This document shows, in pieces, positions 27,484 to 36,602 of a stretch of DNA of 56,207 nt. The first letter of the stretch is position 1; the number at the start of each line of letters is the position of its first letter. The notes beneath the pieces are model-generated. The model was not told where the DNA came from, ran no database searches, and saw only the letters and a list, made by a program, of their open reading frames with translations. The stretch is taken from assembly GCF_002081825.1 (NCBI RefSeq), contig NZ_MUKU01000032.1, positions 1 to 56,207 on the forward strand, given 5' to 3'. The translations under genes and the position numbers were made by a program. The DNA is from Chromobacterium haemolyticum. GTDB lineage: Bacteria; Pseudomonadota; Gammaproteobacteria; Burkholderiales; Chromobacteriaceae.

Positions 27484-28825
27484 CCGTTCGCTCCCGATAA
27501 CGACGCAAGACTCGCGCCACCATGGCATCGGCCGCGCCCAGATTTTGAGAAGGCTCCAATAGCGTGCTCAATTCGTCGTGGCTCAGCAAGGCCGACAATT
27601 CGGGGTGGCCGCGCAGCGCGTCGGCCAGGTCTTCCCCGCGTAGGCGCGCCTGTTGGCAGCACTCCGCCACCAGCTGATGAGCGCGCGAGCGGCCCAGCCG
27701 CTCTCCCAAGGCCATGGTCACCGCTTCCGCCATGATCAGGCCGCAGCTGGCGGCAAGATTGCGGCGCATGGCGTCGGGGCGGACTTCCAGCCCGCGCAAC
27801 AGCTCCACCGCCTGGCGCAAGGCCCCGGCGCACAAGCACAGCAGCTCAGGCAGCGTTTCCCACTCCGCATGCCAGCCGCCCAGGCCGCGTTCCTGCTCCT
27901 GAACCTGGGCCGTCAGCAGGGTGGCGGCCAATCCCGGCGCCCGCGCGGCGGCGGCAAGCATCACCGCCGAGGCCACCGGATTGCGCTTGTGCGGCATGCT
28001 GGACGAGCCGCCGCGGCCAGCTTGTTCCGGCTCGCACAACTCGGCGATTTCGGTTTGCATCGACAAGGACACATCGCGGCCCAGCTTGCCCAGGGTGCCG
28101 CACAAGAGCGCGCACCAGCAGGCCAGTTCGGCCAGGCGGTCGCGCTGGCTGTGCCAGGGCAGGTCCGGCGCGGCGAGATCCAGCCGCCGCGCCATCTGTT
28201 CCGCCACCGCCAGGCCATGTGGCTGCAGCGCGGCCAGGGTGCCGACCGCGCCGCCCAATTGCAGCGTCAGCAGGCGCGGGCGCAGCTGCCGCAAACGCTC
28301 GCGCTGGCGCAGCAGGGCATCCAGCAGGCTGGCCAGCTTCAGGCCCAAGGTAATGGGCGGCGCCTGTTGCAGCCAGGTGCGGCCGGCCATGATCTCGCCG
28401 CGGTGTTGCGCGCAGCGCTCCGCGCACAGCTCAATCAGGCTGTCGAGATCGGCAGCGATGCCTGCCAACGCCCGCCGCAATTGCAGCACCAGCGCGGTGT
28501 CCAGTATGTCCTGGCTGGTGGCGCCCCAGTGCACGAAGCCAGCGGCGACGGCATCGTCGGTGGCGACCAGCGCCGTCAGCTGGCGGACCAGGGGAATCGC
28601 CAGATTGCCGGCCTGCGCGGCGTCCGCCGCCAGCCGGGGCAGATCGATCCGCTCGACGCGACAGTGCGCGGCAATGGCTTCTGCCGCGGCGGGCAAAATC
28701 ACCCCGACGTCGGCCTCGGCCCACGCCAGCGCGGCCTCGACGTCCAGCAGCGCCTGGATGGTGGCCTCGGGCGTGAAAGCCTGGGGCCCGACGCCGGGGC
28801 GGAATAAGGAATTGAGCAGTTCCAT
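27476..28825 (-). CDS. pcaB: 3-carboxy-cis,cis-muconate cycloisomerase
   Basis: PcaB closes 3-carboxymuconate to 4-carboxymuconolactone and belongs to the fumarase/aspartase superfamily. The signature GSSSMPHKRNP (about residues 270-280) and the HWGATSQDI region are present. Two candidate ATGs occur at 28831 and 28825. I prefer 28825 because AAGG sits seven bases upstream, whereas it abuts the other. The product is then 449 residues, normal for the family. Confidence 0.94.
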   Translation of the reverse strand: MELLNSLFRPGVGPQAFTPEATIQALLDVEAALAWAEADVGVILPAAAEAIAAHCRVERIDLPRLAADAAQAGNLAIPLVRQLTALVATDDAVAAGFVHWGATSQDILDTALVLQLRRALAGIAADLDSLIELCAERCAQHRGEIMAGRTWLQQAPPITLGLKLASLLDALLRQRERLRQLRPRLLTLQLGGAVGTLAALQPHGLAVAEQMARRLDLAAPDLPWHSQRDRLAELACWCALLCGTLGKLGRDVSLSMQTEIAELCEPEQAGRGGSSSMPHKRNPVASAVMLAAAARAPGLAATLLTAQVQEQERGLGGWHAEWETLPELLCLCAGALRQAVELLRGLEVRPDAMRRNLAASCGLIMAEAVTMALGERLGRSRAHQLVAECCQQARLRGEDLADALRGHPELSALLSHDELSTLLEPSQNLGAADAMVARVLRRYRERTDE

Positions 28826-28838
28826 TGGCATCCTTGCT

Positions 28839-29618
28839 TCAGCTCGCGTCCAGGAATTCAAGCAGCGCTTGCTCAAAAGCGAGCGGCGCTTCCAGATTGG
28901 ACAGATGGGAGGCTGGCAGCAGCGCCAGCCTGGCCTTAGGCATGGCCGCCACCATTCTCTCCGCTTCCGCTGCGGTGGTGACTGGATCGTAACTTCCGGC
29001 AATCAGCAGTGTGGGCGTGGCGATGCGCGGCAAGTCCGCGCGCAGGTCGGCGTCGGCCAGCGCCTCGCAGCAAGCGGCGTAGCCGTCCGGCGAAGCGCTC
29101 TCCAGCCAGGCGCGGGCCTGCTCGACGGCGTCCGGCGCCTTAGCGCAAAAATCGGCGCTGAACCAACGCAGATGGGCGCTGGAGGCTAATTCCGCCATGC
29201 CCTCGGCGCGCACTTGGGCGGCGCGCTGCCGCCAGGCTTCGCTTTCGCCTATTTTGGCTGCGCTATTGCTGACGACCAGGCATTGCAGGCGTTCCGGCGC
29301 GTAAGCGCCTAGCCACAGGCCGGTGAGGCCCCCCATGGAAATGCCGCAAAAGTGCGCGCGCTCGATGTCCAGCGCATCCAGCAGCGACAGCGCGTCGCCG
29401 GCGAGGTCCGCCAACCTGCACTCGGCGCTGGCCGTACTGGCGCCGTGGCCGCGCACATCGTAGCGCAGCACCCGGTAACGCTGGCTCAAGGCCGCAAGTT
29501 GAGGCTTCCACATGTCCAACGTGGCGCCCAGGGAGTTGGACAGCAACAATGCCGGCGCGGCCGGAGGGCCCTCTAGTTGGTAGTGCAGCGAATGGCTGGC
29601 TAGTTTCAGCATTGGCAT
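28839..29618 (-). CDS. pcaD: 3-oxoadipate enol-lactonase
   Basis: PcaD hydrolyses beta-ketoadipate enol-lactone to beta-ketoadipate. The 259-residue alpha/beta-hydrolase has a nucleophile elbow GISMGG with Ser94, an acid in AGSYDPVT (about residue 207) and the catalytic His in PASHLSN (about 236). It serves both the catechol and protocatechuate branches here, since no separate catD is present. It lies upstream of pcaB on the minus strand, 13 bases apart. Confidence 0.95.
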   Translation of the reverse strand: MPMLKLASHSLHYQLEGPPAAPALLLSNSLGATLDMWKPQLAALSQRYRVLRYDVRGHGASTASAECRLADLAGDALSLLDALDIERAHFCGISMGGLTGLWLGAYAPERLQCLVVSNSAAKIGESEAWRQRAAQVRAEGMAELASSAHLRWFSADFCAKAPDAVEQARAWLESASPDGYAACCEALADADLRADLPRIATPTLLIAGSYDPVTTAAEAERMVAAMPKARLALLPASHLSNLEAPLAFEQALLEFLDAS

Positions 29619-29633
29619 GACGGGCTCCTTTAT

Positions 29634-30974
29634 CTATGCCTGGGATTTCAAAACCGTAGGCGCCGCGTCCAGCCGCGCCATCGCGAACAAGGCTAGCGCG
29701 CCGGCCAGCACCGGCGCGGCGGCCCAAGCGAAGAAACCGTGCGCGGAACCCGCCGCGGAGAGCAGTAGAGCGCCGGTCATCGAGCCGATGATGGAGCCGG
29801 CGCGGCCGGCCGCCAGCGCCCAGCTTACCCCGGTGGCGCGCGCCTGGGTGGGGTAGAGCGTGGCGGCGAGTATGCTCAAATTGTTCAAGGCGCCGGTCAG
29901 GCTGAAGCCCACCAGGAACACCGTGGCGAACAGCCAGCCGCCGTCGCCCAGCGCCGCGCCCACGGCGGACAGCGCCAGCGCCGCCAGCAAGCACAGCCAG
30001 GGAAGCACCCGGCGCGCGCCCATCCGGTCCATCAGCATGGCCATGACCACGCCGCCTACCGCGCCGCCCAGCGGCACCATGGCGCTGATGCGCGCCGCCT
30101 GAGCGGTGCTGTAGCCGTGGTCCCGCAGAATGGTGGGCATCCAGTTGGTCAACAGATAGAACACGAACAAGCAGCAGAAAAAAGTCAGCCACAACAGCAA
30201 AGTGCGGGCGCGAGCGCCGGCGACGAACAGCAGGCTGGCCGAGGTGCGGCCGGAAGACGCCGCGTTTTCGTGGCGAAAGGGCTGGCTTTGCCAATGAGGG
30301 TCCGGATTGATGCGGGCAACGATGCGGCGCAGCGCGTCTATCTGCTCCGGTCTGCCTGCGAGATAGCATACGGACTCCGGCAACAGCCAGACCATGAAGG
30401 GCAGCAAGAGCAGAGGCGCCAGGCCGCCGGCCACCAGCACGCCTTGCCAGCCCCATAACGGAATAATCTGGCTGGCGACACCACCGCCCAGGGCCAATCC
30501 GGCGGTAAACCCAGCGTAGCTGAGCGTCACCAGCAACATGCGGTGGCGAGCAGGAGAGTATTCCGAGCTCAGCGTAATGCAATTGGGCAGCACGCCGCCC
30601 AGGCCGATGCCGGTGATAAAGCGCAACAGCGCCAGCGTTTCTATCGATTTGGATTGCGCCGAGGCCAAGGTGCCCAGACCAAAGATCAAGGTGCACAGCA
30701 GCAGCACCCGCTTGCGGCCCAGGCGGTCCGCCACCGGACCGAAGGCGAAATTGCCTATCAGCATGCCGAACAAGCCTGCGCCGAAAGCCGGCGCCAGTTG
30801 ACCGCGGGAAATGCCCCATTGGCCGATTAGCTCCGGCGCGATGTAGCCGATGGCGGCGGTGTCGAAGCCGTCCAGCAGCACGATGAGAAAACACAGCGTC
30901 AACACCATGACTTGATAGCGGGACAGCGGGCTGTCGTCGATGAACTCGCTGATGTCCATAGGCTTGTTCTGCAT
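29634..30974 (-). CDS. Second AAHS-family aromatic acid transporter
   Basis: This 446-residue MFS protein has the AAHS hallmarks DGFDTAAIGYIAPELI in helix 1 and GPVADRLGRKRVLL in the first cytoplasmic loop. It is a paralogue of the pcaK product but clearly diverged. It lies between pcaF and pcaD on the minus strand, 15 bases before pcaD, so it may be part of one long pcaIJF-transporter-pcaDBC transcript. It could import a different substrate such as protocatechuate, benzoate or beta-ketoadipate. No benK gene is present beside ben, so benzoate uptake is plausible. Confidence 0.9.
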   Translation of the reverse strand: MQNKPMDISEFIDDSPLSRYQVMVLTLCFLIVLLDGFDTAAIGYIAPELIGQWGISRGQLAPAFGAGLFGMLIGNFAFGPVADRLGRKRVLLLCTLIFGLGTLASAQSKSIETLALLRFITGIGLGGVLPNCITLSSEYSPARHRMLLVTLSYAGFTAGLALGGGVASQIIPLWGWQGVLVAGGLAPLLLLPFMVWLLPESVCYLAGRPEQIDALRRIVARINPDPHWQSQPFRHENAASSGRTSASLLFVAGARARTLLLWLTFFCCLFVFYLLTNWMPTILRDHGYSTAQAARISAMVPLGGAVGGVVMAMLMDRMGARRVLPWLCLLAALALSAVGAALGDGGWLFATVFLVGFSLTGALNNLSILAATLYPTQARATGVSWALAAGRAGSIIGSMTGALLLSAAGSAHGFFAWAAAPVLAGALALFAMARLDAAPTVLKSQA

Positions 30975-31030
30975 GGGGGGCTCCTATGAGAGTGGGCGCG
31001 CGGTCGGCTCTCTCCGTGTCGCGCCTCGCC

Positions 31031-31059
31031 GACGCGCGATTGATGGCGAACAGGTTCTC
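31031..31059 (-). repeat. Intercistronic repeat after pcaF
   Basis: Read on the minus strand, the pcaF stop is part of TGAGAACCTGTTC, followed by sequence ending CGCGCGTC. It aligns over about 28 bases with the repeats following benB and tssK. It lies at the start of the 83-base gap to the downstream transporter gene. Confidence 0.65.
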
Positions 31060-32260
31060 AGACGCGCTCGATGATCAGCGCAATGCCTTGCCCCACGCCT
31101 ATGCACATGCTGCACAGCGCGTAGCGGCCGCCGTTGCGTTGCAACTGATACAGCGCGGTGGCGGCCAGTCGCGCGCCGCTGGCGCCCAGAGGATGGCCGA
31201 GGGCGATGGCGCCGCCGTTGGGGTTGACGTGCTCGGCGTCGTCCGGCAAGCCCAGGTCGCGCAATACAGCCAGCGCCTGGGCGGCGAAGGCCTCGTTAAG
31301 TTCGATTACGTCCATTTGATCCAGGCGCAGCCCGGCCAGAGTCAAGACTTTGCGGATGGCCGGCGCCGGACCGAAGCCCATGATGCGCGGCTCCACGCCG
31401 GCGCAGGCCATGGCCAGTACGCGTGCGCGCGGCGTCAGGCCATGGCGTTTCAGCGCGCCTTCTCCGGCCAGCAGCAGCGCCGCCGCGCCGTCGTTGATGC
31501 CGGAGGCGTTGCCGGCGGTGACGCTGCCGTCGGTCCGCACCACGCCCTTGAGCCGGGCCAGCGCCTCCAGCGAGGTGGTGCGCGGGTGTTCGTCGCGCGT
31601 GAAGCGCAGCGGCTCGCTCTTGGGACGCGGAATCAGCACCTCCATCAGTTCATCGTCCAGCCGGCCGGCCTCCTGCGCGGCAGCGGCTCGCAGCTGGCTG
31701 CGCAGCGCGAAAGCGTCCTGATCCGCGCGCGAGATGCGGAACTGCTCGGCCACGTTTTCCGCGGTTTCCGGCATCGAGTCCACACCGTAGCGCTCGCGCA
31801 GCAAGGGGTTGACGAAACGCCAGCCCATGGTGCTGTCCTCTATGCGCAGATTGCGGGCGAAGGCGCTGTCCGCCTTGCCCATCACATAGGGCGCGCGGCT
31901 CATGCTTTCCACGCCGCCGGCAATCAGCAGTTCGGCTTCGCCGCTCTTGATGGCGCGCGCGGCCTGGCCAATGGCGTCCAGGCTGGAACCGCACAGGCGG
32001 TTGATCGTGCTGGCGGGGGTGGATGCCGGCAGGCCGGCCAGCAACACGGCCATGCGCGCCACGTTGCGATTGTCTTCGCCGGCCTGGTTGGCGCAACCAT
32101 AAAAAACATCGTCCAACAAGGCCCAGTCCACGCCCGGATTGCGTTGTTGCAACGCGTTCAAGGGCAGGGCGGCCAGATCGTCGGCGCGCAGGGTGGACAG
32201 CCCGCCGCCGTAGCGGCCAAAGGGGGTGCGGATGGCGTCGCAGATATAAGCTTGTTTCAT
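31058..32260 (-). CDS. pcaF: Beta-ketoadipyl-CoA thiolase
   Basis: PcaF cleaves beta-ketoadipyl-CoA to succinyl-CoA and acetyl-CoA, the last step of the pathway. The 400-residue thiolase has the acyl-enzyme Cys90 ([11 protein letters not shown]), the His in [17 protein letters not shown] (about 350) and the second Cys in [10 protein letters not shown] (about 386). The N-terminal [16 protein letters not shown] is typical of the PcaF/PaaJ group. The ATG overlaps the pcaJ stop by four bases. A paaJ identity is unlikely because no phenylacetate genes are near. Confidence 0.95.
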   Translation of the reverse strand: MKQAYICDAIRTPFGRYGGGLSTLRADDLAALPLNALQQRNPGVDWALLDDVFYGCANQAGEDNRNVARMAVLLAGLPASTPASTINRLCGSSLDAIGQAARAIKSGEAELLIAGGVESMSRAPYVMGKADSAFARNLRIEDSTMGWRFVNPLLRERYGVDSMPETAENVAEQFRISRADQDAFALRSQLRAAAAQEAGRLDDELMEVLIPRPKSEPLRFTRDEHPRTTSLEALARLKGVVRTDGSVTAGNASGINDGAAALLLAGEGALKRHGLTPRARVLAMACAGVEPRIMGFGPAPAIRKVLTLAGLRLDQMDVIELNEAFAAQALAVLRDLGLPDDAEHVNPNGGAIALGHPLGASGARLAATALYQLQRNGGRYALCSMCIGVGQGIALIIERV

Positions 32261-32916
32261 TGGATACCTCCTTGACGGGCATCGGTCAGCCGAACCGGAG
32301 TCAGCCGCTGCAACTCATCGAAATCCAGGCCGTGCACGCATTCGCGCACCAGCAACTCTCCGTCGCGGAGGTCGATCACCGCGAGGTCGGTGTACACGCG
32401 GTGCACGCAAGCAACGCCGGTCAGAGGATAACTGCAGGCTTCCACCAGCTTGCATTCGCCCTGTTTGTTCAAATGTTCCATCATCACGAACACTTGCTTG
32501 GCGCCTATGGCCAGGTCCATCGCGCCGCCCACCGCCGGAATGGCGTCCGGCGCGCCGGTATGCCAGTTGGCCAGGTCCCCGCGCCTCGACACCTGAAAAG
32601 CGCCCAACACGCAGATGTCCAGATGACCGCCGCGCATCATGGCGAAAGAATCGCCATGGTGGAAAAAGCAGCCGCCGGGCAATAGCGTGACCGGCTCCTT
32701 GCCGGCGTTGATCAGGTCCGGGTCCGCCTGGCCTGGAGCCGGCGCCGGCCCCATGCCCAGCAGGCCGTTTTCGCTATGCAGGAAGATATCCAGCTCCGGC
32801 GGCAGATAGTCGGCCACCCGGGTGGGCAGGCCAATACCCAAGTTGACGTATGCGCCTTCCGGGATGTCGCGCGCCACCCGCGCCGCCATCTGTTCGCGGT
32901 CCAGTCGCTTATGCAT
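32257..32916 (-). CDS. pcaJ: 3-oxoadipate CoA-transferase subunit B
   Basis: This 219-residue beta subunit of the succinyl-CoA:3-oxoadipate CoA-transferase contains the catalytic Glu49 in the conserved HSENGLLGMGP motif and the closing [16 protein letters not shown] tail. It overlaps pcaI by eight bases and pcaF by four, so the three genes form a tightly coupled unit. Confidence 0.95.
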   Translation of the reverse strand: MHKRLDREQMAARVARDIPEGAYVNLGIGLPTRVADYLPPELDIFLHSENGLLGMGPAPAPGQADPDLINAGKEPVTLLPGGCFFHHGDSFAMMRGGHLDICVLGAFQVSRRGDLANWHTGAPDAIPAVGGAMDLAIGAKQVFVMMEHLNKQGECKLVEACSYPLTGVACVHRVYTDLAVIDLRDGELLVRECVHGLDFDELQRLTPVRLTDARQGGIQ

Positions 32917-33601
32917 GCCGGCCTCCTTGCGTAAGCTGGCCGGCGACGCAAACCAGCTTGTGAACGAAGATGCCCGGCGTCACCACGGTTTCCGGGTCCA
33001 TTTCGCCTAGCGGCAGCAGTTGCCCCACCTGGACGATGGTCTGGCGCGCGGCGGCGGCCATGATGGGGCCGAAGTTGCGCGCCGCCTTGCGGTATTGCAG
33101 ATTGCCCCAGCGGTCTCCGCGGCAGGCCTTGATCAGGGCGAAGTCGGCGTGGATGGGGAGTTCCAGCACATAGTCGCGGCCATCGATTCGGCGGGTTTCC
33201 TTACCCTCCGCCAGCAGGGTGCCATAACCGGTGGGCGTGAAGATGGCGCCCAGCCCGGCGCCGGCGGCCTGGATGCGCGCCGCCAGATTGCCCTGTGGCA
33301 CCAGTTCCAGTTCGATGTCGCCGGCGCGGTAGAGCGCGTCGAAAACCTGGGAGTCCGCTTGGCGCGGAAACGAGCAGACGATCTTGCGCACCCGGCGTGC
33401 TCGCAGCAACGCGGCCAGCCCGGTTTCGCCGTTGCCGGCGTTGTTGTTGACGATGGTGAGGTTGCGCGCGCCGTGGTCTATTAGCGCGTCTATCAATTCC
33501 GCCGGCTGGCCGGCGACGCCGAAGCCGCCGATCATCACCGTGGCGTCGTCGTGGATGTCGGCAATGGCGGTGGCGGGAGAACTTACCGTTTTATCTATCA
33601 T
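32909..33601 (-). CDS. pcaI: 3-oxoadipate CoA-transferase subunit A
   Basis: This 230-residue alpha subunit of the CoA-transferase activates beta-ketoadipate with CoA from succinyl-CoA. Family features are VMIGGFGVAGQPAELIDAL, NNNAGNGETGLAALL and the FTPTGYGT stretch. The ATG at 33601 has AAAGGA upstream; the longer open frame crosses the regulatory gap and is not used. It is the first gene of pcaIJF and diverges from pcaR, with a PcaR box about 40 bases before the start. Confidence 0.95.
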   Translation of the reverse strand: MIDKTVSSPATAIADIHDDATVMIGGFGVAGQPAELIDALIDHGARNLTIVNNNAGNGETGLAALLRARRVRKIVCSFPRQADSQVFDALYRAGDIELELVPQGNLAARIQAAGAGLGAIFTPTGYGTLLAEGKETRRIDGRDYVLELPIHADFALIKACRGDRWGNLQYRKAARNFGPIMAAAARQTIVQVGQLLPLGEMDPETVVTPGIFVHKLVCVAGQLTQGGRHA

Positions 33602-33641
33602 CGACTGTCCTTTGCGGGTTGCATGCAGCCATAAAGGAGTT

Positions 33642-33656
33642 GTGCGATTATCGAAC
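33642..33656 (-). promoter_or_regulatory. PcaR operator upstream of pcaI
   Basis: On the minus strand this is GTTCGATAATCGCAC, matching the 15-base PcaR box reported for the Pseudomonas putida pcaI promoter as I recall it. It lies 41-55 bases before the pcaI start, in a position suited to promoter occupancy by PcaR with beta-ketoadipate. Confidence 0.8.
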
Positions 33657-33727
33657 AAAATAACTTTAATCGCGCATTCAGCATGCTTGCCCGCCAGCGG
33701 CTGGGTCAATACGATGATCGCAATAGT

Positions 33728-33742
33728 GTGCGGTAATCGCTC
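33728..33742 (+). promoter_or_regulatory. Second PcaR-like box before pcaR
   Basis: GTGCGGTAATCGCTC matches the complement of the first box at 11 of 15 positions and lies 23 bases before the pcaR start. It is a likely autoregulatory site. Confidence 0.6.
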
Positions 33743-33764
33743 AAGATGAAAAAAGGGAGGCAAG

Positions 33765-34574
33765 ATGCAACAGCGGCAAGACCCTATCGCCGAAGAGGGC
33801 GTGGAAGAGACTTTCAGCGGCGACCCCAACTACATGGCCTCGCTGGCGCGCGGTTTGGCGGTGATTCAGGCCTTCTCCGCGCAGCGGCGCCTGCTGTCCA
33901 CTTCGCAAATCAGCCAGCGCACCGGCATTCCTCGCGCGGCGGTGCGGCGCTGCTTGTACACCTTGAACAAGCTGGGCTTCGTGGACAGCGAGGACGGCCG
34001 TCATTTCTCCCTGCGGCCGCGCATCCTGGCGCTGGGCCACGCTTATCTGGGCTCCACGCCCTTGGCGCGCGCCGGCCAGCCTGTGTTGCGCCACGTGAGC
34101 AGCAGCGTCAACGAATCCAGCTCCATCGCCATCCTGGACGGCGACGACATCCTCTATATCGCGCGCGCCTTCACCAGCCGAATCATGACGGTGGACCTGG
34201 ACATAGGCAGCCGTTTGCCCGCGGCGTGCACATCCATGGGCCGAGCGATGCTGAGCCGACTGCCCGCCGCCGAGCTCACTCAACTATTGGATCGGGCGAG
34301 GCTGGTCCAGCACACGCCGTACACCATCGTAGAGCGACCGGAGCTGGAGGCGGAGCTGGCGAGGGTGGCGGAGCAGGGCTATGCCTTGATTGATCAGGAG
34401 CTGGAAATCGGCCTGCGTTCCATCGCCGTGCCCATCATCGGCGCCGATGGCCGCGCCGCGGCGGCGATCAATGTCGGCGTGCAGGCGGCGCGCGTCAGCC
34501 GCGAGGATTTGTTATTGCGCATCTTGCCGGTGCTCCGCGAGGCGGCGGCGGAACTGGCCTTGCTGCTTGCTTGA
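33765..34574 (+). CDS. pcaR: IclR-family regulator of pca genes
   Basis: This 269-residue IclR-type regulator has an N-terminal winged helix-turn-helix (about residues 25-85, LARGLAVIQAFSAQRRLLSTSQISQRTGIPRAAVRRCLYTL) and a C-terminal GAF-like effector domain (about 100-265). The LARGL start, GDPNYMASL context and LRSIAVPI segment are typical of PcaR/PobR/PcaU. It is divergent from pcaIJF and flanked by PcaR boxes, so it is most likely the beta-ketoadipate-responsive activator. GGGAGG precedes the ATG. Confidence 0.93.
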   Translation: MQQRQDPIAEEGVEETFSGDPNYMASLARGLAVIQAFSAQRRLLSTSQISQRTGIPRAAVRRCLYTLNKLGFVDSEDGRHFSLRPRILALGHAYLGSTPLARAGQPVLRHVSSSVNESSSIAILDGDDILYIARAFTSRIMTVDLDIGSRLPAACTSMGRAMLSRLPAAELTQLLDRARLVQHTPYTIVERPELEAELARVAEQGYALIDQELEIGLRSIAVPIIGADGRAAAAINVGVQAARVSREDLLLRILPVLREAAAELALLLA

Positions 34575-34678
34575 GCAAAGCGTTGTCGATGAAGCGGATA
34601 GGACATCAGAATTAACAGCGCTTGAGAAAACCCTATGCTAAACCTACAGCAATAAAACATAGGTGAAAGCAGGACGAG

Positions 34679-36154
34679 ATGTCGTTCAAGTTTCCAGAAA
34701 GGGTTCCTGCCGCGGGCGCCTCCGGTAATGCCGGGCTGGCTTCCGTCGTAGAGGCCGCCCCTGTGGGCGTGTTGGTGGTGGCGGCCGATGGACGCATGCT
34801 CTACGTCAACAGCGCGCTGGAAAACATGTTTGGCTACAACAAGGCCCAACTTCTTGGACAGCCGGTGGAAATGTTGTTGCCGGCGGATATTCGTGAACGC
34901 CATCTGGATTTTCGTCAGCTGTTTTTTGCCAATCCCACGCCCAGAACCATGGGCAGCGGCCGCGAACTGTTTGCCCAGCATGCCGATGGACGACAGTTCC
35001 CGATCGAAATCGGCCTGGGTTCGATGCCCCACGACGACGAAGTCTGCGCAGTGGCCTTTGTCAGCGACATCACGCCGCGACGCCGGCTCGAGCATCGCTT
35101 TTCTAAAGTGGTGTCGTCGCTGCCTATCGGCCTGCTGATGGCGGGCGCGGACGGCAGGATTTCAATGACCAATCAAGCGCTGGACGCCATGTTTGGTTAT
35201 CCGCCAGGCGAACTGGTGGGCAAACCGGTGGAGGTGTTGCTGCCGCAGCGCGTGCGAAATGGCCACCCGGCTTTGCGCGCCGCCTTCGCCAAAGCGCCGG
35301 AAGTGCGGGCGATGGGCTCCGGTCGCGATCTGCTGGCCCAGCATCGGAACGGCAGCGAATTTCCGGTGGAAGTGGGTCTGACCCCGCTGGAAACCGAAGG
35401 GGAGCGGCAGGTGTTGGCCGCAATCACCGACATTTCCCTGCGCAAGAAATTTGAGGAAACGCTGCAGCAGGCCAACGCTCAACTGGAGGAGTTCACCTAT
35501 GTGGCCTCCCATGATTTGCGCTCGCCTTTGCGCGGAATCGCGGATCTGATTTCGTGGATTCGCGAAGATTTGGATCCCTCCCAGCTCAGCGCGGATATAG
35601 AGAAAAACTTTACCCGGGCTGAAGAGCGCATCGCCCGCGCCGAACGCATGATAGAAGACTTGTTGGAATACGCGAGGGCAGGGCGCCAGGATGAACGATT
35701 TGAAGTGATTGACCCCGGTCAACTGGTGCGCGAAACCCTGGAACTCCTCGATATCTCCCCCGGTTTCCAGCTGGAGGTTGAAATCAATGCCAAGCCTTTT
35801 CCCGCCGCGCGCACACCGCTGTCCTTGGCGATCCGCAATTTGTTGTCCAATGCCTGCAAGCATCACGGCAGTGGCAAAGGCGTGATCCGCATCACGGTGG
35901 AGGAGGAGGGGCGTTTCAATCTGTTCACGGTGGAAGACGACGGTGTTGGCGTGCCAGAGGGCTCGGAAGAGCGTATTTTCAAGCTGTTTCACCGCGCCAG
36001 CAGTCAGGCGGCGGGGCATGGCGTTGGGCTGGCGGTGACCCGCCGCATGGTCAACAGCAATGGCGGCACCGTGGTGCTGGACCGAAACGGCACCTTGGGT
36101 GGAGCCTGTTTCCGCATCCGCTGGCCGCGGTTTCCGCTCAAGGAGGTGGAGTGA
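34679..36154 (+). CDS. PAS-PAS sensor histidine kinase
   Basis: This 491-residue soluble kinase has no membrane segment. Two tandem PAS domains (about 20-140 and 145-260) are similar to each other in sequence (ENMFGYNKAQLLGQPVEMLLP versus DAMFGYPPGELVGKPVEVLLP), pointing to internal duplication. A HisKA segment follows with the phosphoacceptor His near residue 279 (SHDLRSPLRG). The HATPase domain has N (LLSNACKHHGSG), G1 (VEDDGVGVP) and G2 (GHGVGLAV) boxes. The short, bacteriophytochrome-like transmitter and the following single-domain receiver resemble Cph1/Rcp1-type pairs. The signal is unknown. Confidence 0.92.
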   Translation: MSFKFPERVPAAGASGNAGLASVVEAAPVGVLVVAADGRMLYVNSALENMFGYNKAQLLGQPVEMLLPADIRERHLDFRQLFFANPTPRTMGSGRELFAQHADGRQFPIEIGLGSMPHDDEVCAVAFVSDITPRRRLEHRFSKVVSSLPIGLLMAGADGRISMTNQALDAMFGYPPGELVGKPVEVLLPQRVRNGHPALRAAFAKAPEVRAMGSGRDLLAQHRNGSEFPVEVGLTPLETEGERQVLAAITDISLRKKFEETLQQANAQLEEFTYVASHDLRSPLRGIADLISWIREDLDPSQLSADIEKNFTRAEERIARAERMIEDLLEYARAGRQDERFEVIDPGQLVRETLELLDISPGFQLEVEINAKPFPAARTPLSLAIRNLLSNACKHHGSGKGVIRITVEEEGRFNLFTVEDDGVGVPEGSEERIFKLFHRASSQAAGHGVGLAVTRRMVNSNGGTVVLDRNGTLGGACFRIRWPRFPLKEVE

Positions 36155-36597
36155 TGGCAAGTGCGGTGATATCAAGCGATATTACGGTTTTACTGGTGGA
36201 TGACGATGACGTGGCCATCGAAGGCGTATTGCGGGGGGTGCGCCGCCAGGGGCTTGAGTGCAAGATGGTGACCGCTAGCGATGGCCTTGAGGCCTTGCAA
36301 ATCTTGCGCGGAACGCACGACAGCAAGCGGATTACCAGCCCCTTCCTGATTTTGCTAGATCTCAATATGCCGCGGATGGACGGGTTTCAATTCCTTGAAG
36401 CCGTCCGCGCCGACAACCAGTTGCGCCACTCGGTCATCTTCGTGCTGACCACCTCGTCTCGGGATGCGGACCGCATGCGCGCTTACGAAGAAAATGTAGC
36501 TGGCTATATGATGAAATCCGCCGTGGGTCCGCAATTCGTGAAACTGATGGATCTACTGCATTCTTACGCCCAGTCCGTGGTTTTGCCGGCCCGGTAA
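36154..36597 (+). CDS. Stand-alone receiver domain response regulator
   Basis: This 147-residue single receiver domain has no output module. The acidic pocket (VDDDDVA, about residues 14-20), phosphoacceptor Asp69 (LLDLNMPRMDG), Thr/Ser switch (VLTTSSRDAD) and Lys (MMKSAVG) are present. It belongs to the Rcp1-like group, usually partnered with phytochrome-type kinases. ATG at 36154 overlaps the kinase stop (TGATG), so it is the immediate partner of that kinase. Phosphotransfer onward to the next gene's receiver is plausible but not shown. Confidence 0.92.
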   Translation: MASAVISSDITVLLVDDDDVAIEGVLRGVRRQGLECKMVTASDGLEALQILRGTHDSKRITSPFLILLDLNMPRMDGFQFLEAVRADNQLRHSVIFVLTTSSRDADRMRAYEENVAGYMMKSAVGPQFVKLMDLLHSYAQSVVLPAR

Positions 36598-36602
36598 TCG
36601 CA

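Noticed and set aside
29263-30894. Minus-strand open frame of 543 codons overlapping the second transporter and pcaD in another frame
   Set aside because: It crosses two genes with clear family motifs and its translation has no such motifs.
34575-34678. Possible terminator or small gene between pcaR and the kinase
   Set aside because: Only a short AT-rich gap with no convincing hairpin or frame.
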